NCBI GenBank assembly: GCA_965365655.1
Contig: CBDUCN010000234.1
Span: forward strand, 1 to 8,421
DNA from: JBFHNV01 sp965365655
GTDB taxonomy: Bacteria > Pseudomonadota > Gammaproteobacteria > HK1
Direction: 5' to 3'
DNA: 8,421 nt
The notes under the pieces were generated by a model. That model did not search any database, was not told the origin of the DNA, and saw nothing but the letters and a program-made list of their open reading frames with translations. A program made the position numbers and the translations under genes. Shown here piece after piece: positions 6,397 through 8,421 of the stretch. Within the stretch, counting starts at the first letter, position 1. Every line of letters starts with the position of its first letter.

Positions 6397-6465
6397 CGCG
6401 CGGCCCCCGGGCCGCGTGCCGCATCGGGCATGATCCCGGCCCGGCACGGAGAACTGGATTCCACG
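6397..6465. promoter_or_regulatory. Divergent gap between DUF3445 and phosphatase genes, with a dyad at 6399-6416
   Basis: The 69-base gap (18 if the DUF3445 gene starts at the GTG at 6447) must hold promoters for both directions unless they lie inside genes. It contains an inverted repeat with 8-bp arms CGCGGCCC (6399-6406) and GGGCCGCG (6409-6416) around CC, starting 2 bases upstream of the TTG start. A GGAGA at 6448-6452 serves the phosphatase gene at a long 13-base spacing. No confident -10/-35 boxes. Confidence 0.35.
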
Positions 6466-7080
6466 ATGCGCATCTACCTCATCCGCCACGGCGAGACCGA
6501 GCTCAACGCGACCCGCGTGCTGCAGCACCCCGACACGCCGCTCGGTGCGCGCGGCCGCGAGCAGGCGCGGCGCCTCGGCGAGCGCCTGCGCGACGTGCCG
6601 CTGGCCGCGATCCTGAGCAGCGACTACGCCCGTGCGCACGGTACCGCCGAGGCGGTGAGCGCGGCCACCGGCGCACCCATCACGGTGCTGCCGGGCCTTC
6701 GCGAACGCAACCTCGGCGATCTCCGCGGGCTGTCCTTCGACGAGCTGACCAGCGACCCCTTCGCTCCCGACGCTCAGCCGCCTGGCGGCGAGAGCTGGCC
6801 CGTGTTCCACGCGCGCGTCGAGAGTGCGTGGCGCGACGTGTGCGACTTTGCGGCGCGAGCCGCCGGCGACTTCGCCGTCGTGAGCCACGCGCTGGTGTGC
6901 CGCGCGCTGGTCGATCGCTGCGTGCCGGTGCCGCACGCGTTGCGCCCGGACGCGCTTCGCTTCGGCAACACCTCGGTGACGGTGATCGAGGGGCCGCCGT
7001 TCGCGGTGTCGCTGCTCGCGTGCTGCGCGCATCTGGAGCCGGAGCAGATCACGTATCCCGACCATCCGCGAGACGTGTGA
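6466..7080 (+). CDS. Histidine phosphatase family protein (phosphoglycerate mutase-like)
   Basis: A 204-residue cytosolic phosphohydrolase of the branch-1 histidine phosphatase superfamily. Catalytic residues are visible: the RHG motif at 7-9 with phospho-accepting His8 in YLIRHGETELN, Arg56 in YARAHGTAEA, acid Glu80 in LRERNLGDLRG, and second His141 in VVSHALVCR. Length and motifs fit the GpmB/CobC group; the substrate cannot be read from sequence, and alpha-ribazole phosphatase or a sugar-phosphate phosphatase are possible. ATG at 6466 puts RHG where the family has it. An in-frame ATG at 6430 would add 12 residues but is less likely because it lengthens the N-terminus past the family pattern. 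It is transcribed away from the leftward cluster and followed by a palindrome at 7086, so it looks like a single-gene unit. Confidence 0.93.
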   Translation: MRIYLIRHGETELNATRVLQHPDTPLGARGREQARRLGERLRDVPLAAILSSDYARAHGTAEAVSAATGAPITVLPGLRERNLGDLRGLSFDELTSDPFAPDAQPPGGESWPVFHARVESAWRDVCDFAARAAGDFAVVSHALVCRALVDRCVPVPHALRPDALRFGNTSVTVIEGPPFAVSLLACCAHLEPEQITYPDHPRDV

Positions 7081-7085
7081 GCGGG

Positions 7086-7105
7086 CGCCCGCGTCGACGC
7101 GGGCG
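7086..7105 (+). terminator. Perfect 20-bp palindrome just after the phosphatase stop, probable hairpin
   Basis: CGCCCGCG (7086-7093), centre TCGA, CGCGGGCG (7098-7105). It begins 6 bases after the TGA. It would form a very stable hairpin but lacks a T-run, so it is a weak intrinsic terminator by the classical rule. A second perfect palindrome, GCGGGCGCCCGC (7081-7092), overlaps its left arm, and the two folds exclude each other. Confidence 0.5.
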
Positions 7106-7240
7106 ATCCGGGCGCACGCGCGTCGCCATCACGTCGTGCGGCGGTGCAACACTGCGCTGCGCCGCTTGCATGGCGAACCCGTTCCCCGCATCGTTTCGCC
7201 CATCCGCTTCGCAACATCATGTTCCCCCAGGAATCCGCCG
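7106..7240 (+). promoter_or_regulatory. Leader region of the malic enzyme gene
   Basis: No gene seen. AGGAA (7229-7233) lies 7 bases before the ATG at 7241 and is a good ribosome binding site. A weak promoter-like pair, TTGCAT (7166-7171) and CATCGT (7189-7194) at 17-base spacing, matches only three of six consensus bases in each box, so it is a guess. The stretch is locally less GC-rich than its surroundings, as promoters often are. Confidence 0.3.

Positions 7241-8421
<1,181 letters not shown>

Noticed and set aside
6430..6465. Earlier in-frame ATG for the histidine phosphatase
   Set aside because: It would place 12 extra residues before MRIYLIRHG, which is where family members normally begin.
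6397..7065. N-terminal extension of the DUF3445 frame up to 7065
   Set aside because: The extra part is antisense to the histidine phosphatase, whose catalytic motifs are complete, and it does not resemble the DUF3445 family.

Overview
The window is very GC-rich by eye, with G or C at nearly every third codon position. Its gene families (multimodular-type malic enzyme, BMP-family ABC importer, Tat-type signal, heme-dependent oxidase) suggest a proteobacterium, probably beta- or gammaproteobacterial. That placement is inferred from protein flavour, not from a marker gene. I see no rRNA, tRNA, CRISPR array or insertion sequence.

Layout. Six genes run leftward on the minus strand from about 6396 to the left edge. 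In transcription order they are: a DUF3445 / heme-dependent oxidative N-demethylase-like protein (5416-6396); a long GTP cyclohydrolase II homologue of the URC1 type (4050-5297); a DUF1688 / URC4-urg3 protein (2737-4053, overlapping its upstream neighbour as GTGA); uracil phosphoribosyltransferase upp (1992-2627); a BMP-family periplasmic binding protein with a twin-arginine signal (885-1895); and the start of its ABC ATPase (650 leftward, cut by the edge). Two genes run rightward: a histidine phosphatase (6466-7080) and the start of an NADP-type malic enzyme, maeB (7241 to the right edge).

How the genes work together. A GTP cyclohydrolase II-like protein, DUF1688 and UPRT are the three core proteins of the URC route of uracil catabolism, described genetically in the yeast Lachancea kluyveri (URC1, URC4, URC6). 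Here they sit in one bacterial cluster next to a BMP-type importer of the kind that carries nucleosides or bases. The simplest reading is a unit that imports a pyrimidine base or nucleoside, converts uracil to UMP with Upp, and opens the pyrimidine ring with the URC1- and URC4-like proteins. Enzymes for the later products (ribosylurea, urea) and a dedicated regulator are not in the window. The DUF3445 gene in front could be an added oxidative step or just a neighbour. The histidine phosphatase and malic enzyme look like ordinary flanking metabolism.

Structure between genes. All gaps are under 300 bases. The 118-base gap before the URC1-like gene holds an 11-bp-arm inverted repeat plus a third copy of the same half-site. 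The gap before upp is exactly spanned by a 37-codon reading frame that overlaps the stop of one neighbour and the start of the other. A long hairpin follows the binding-protein gene, and a perfect 20-bp palindrome follows the phosphatase gene.
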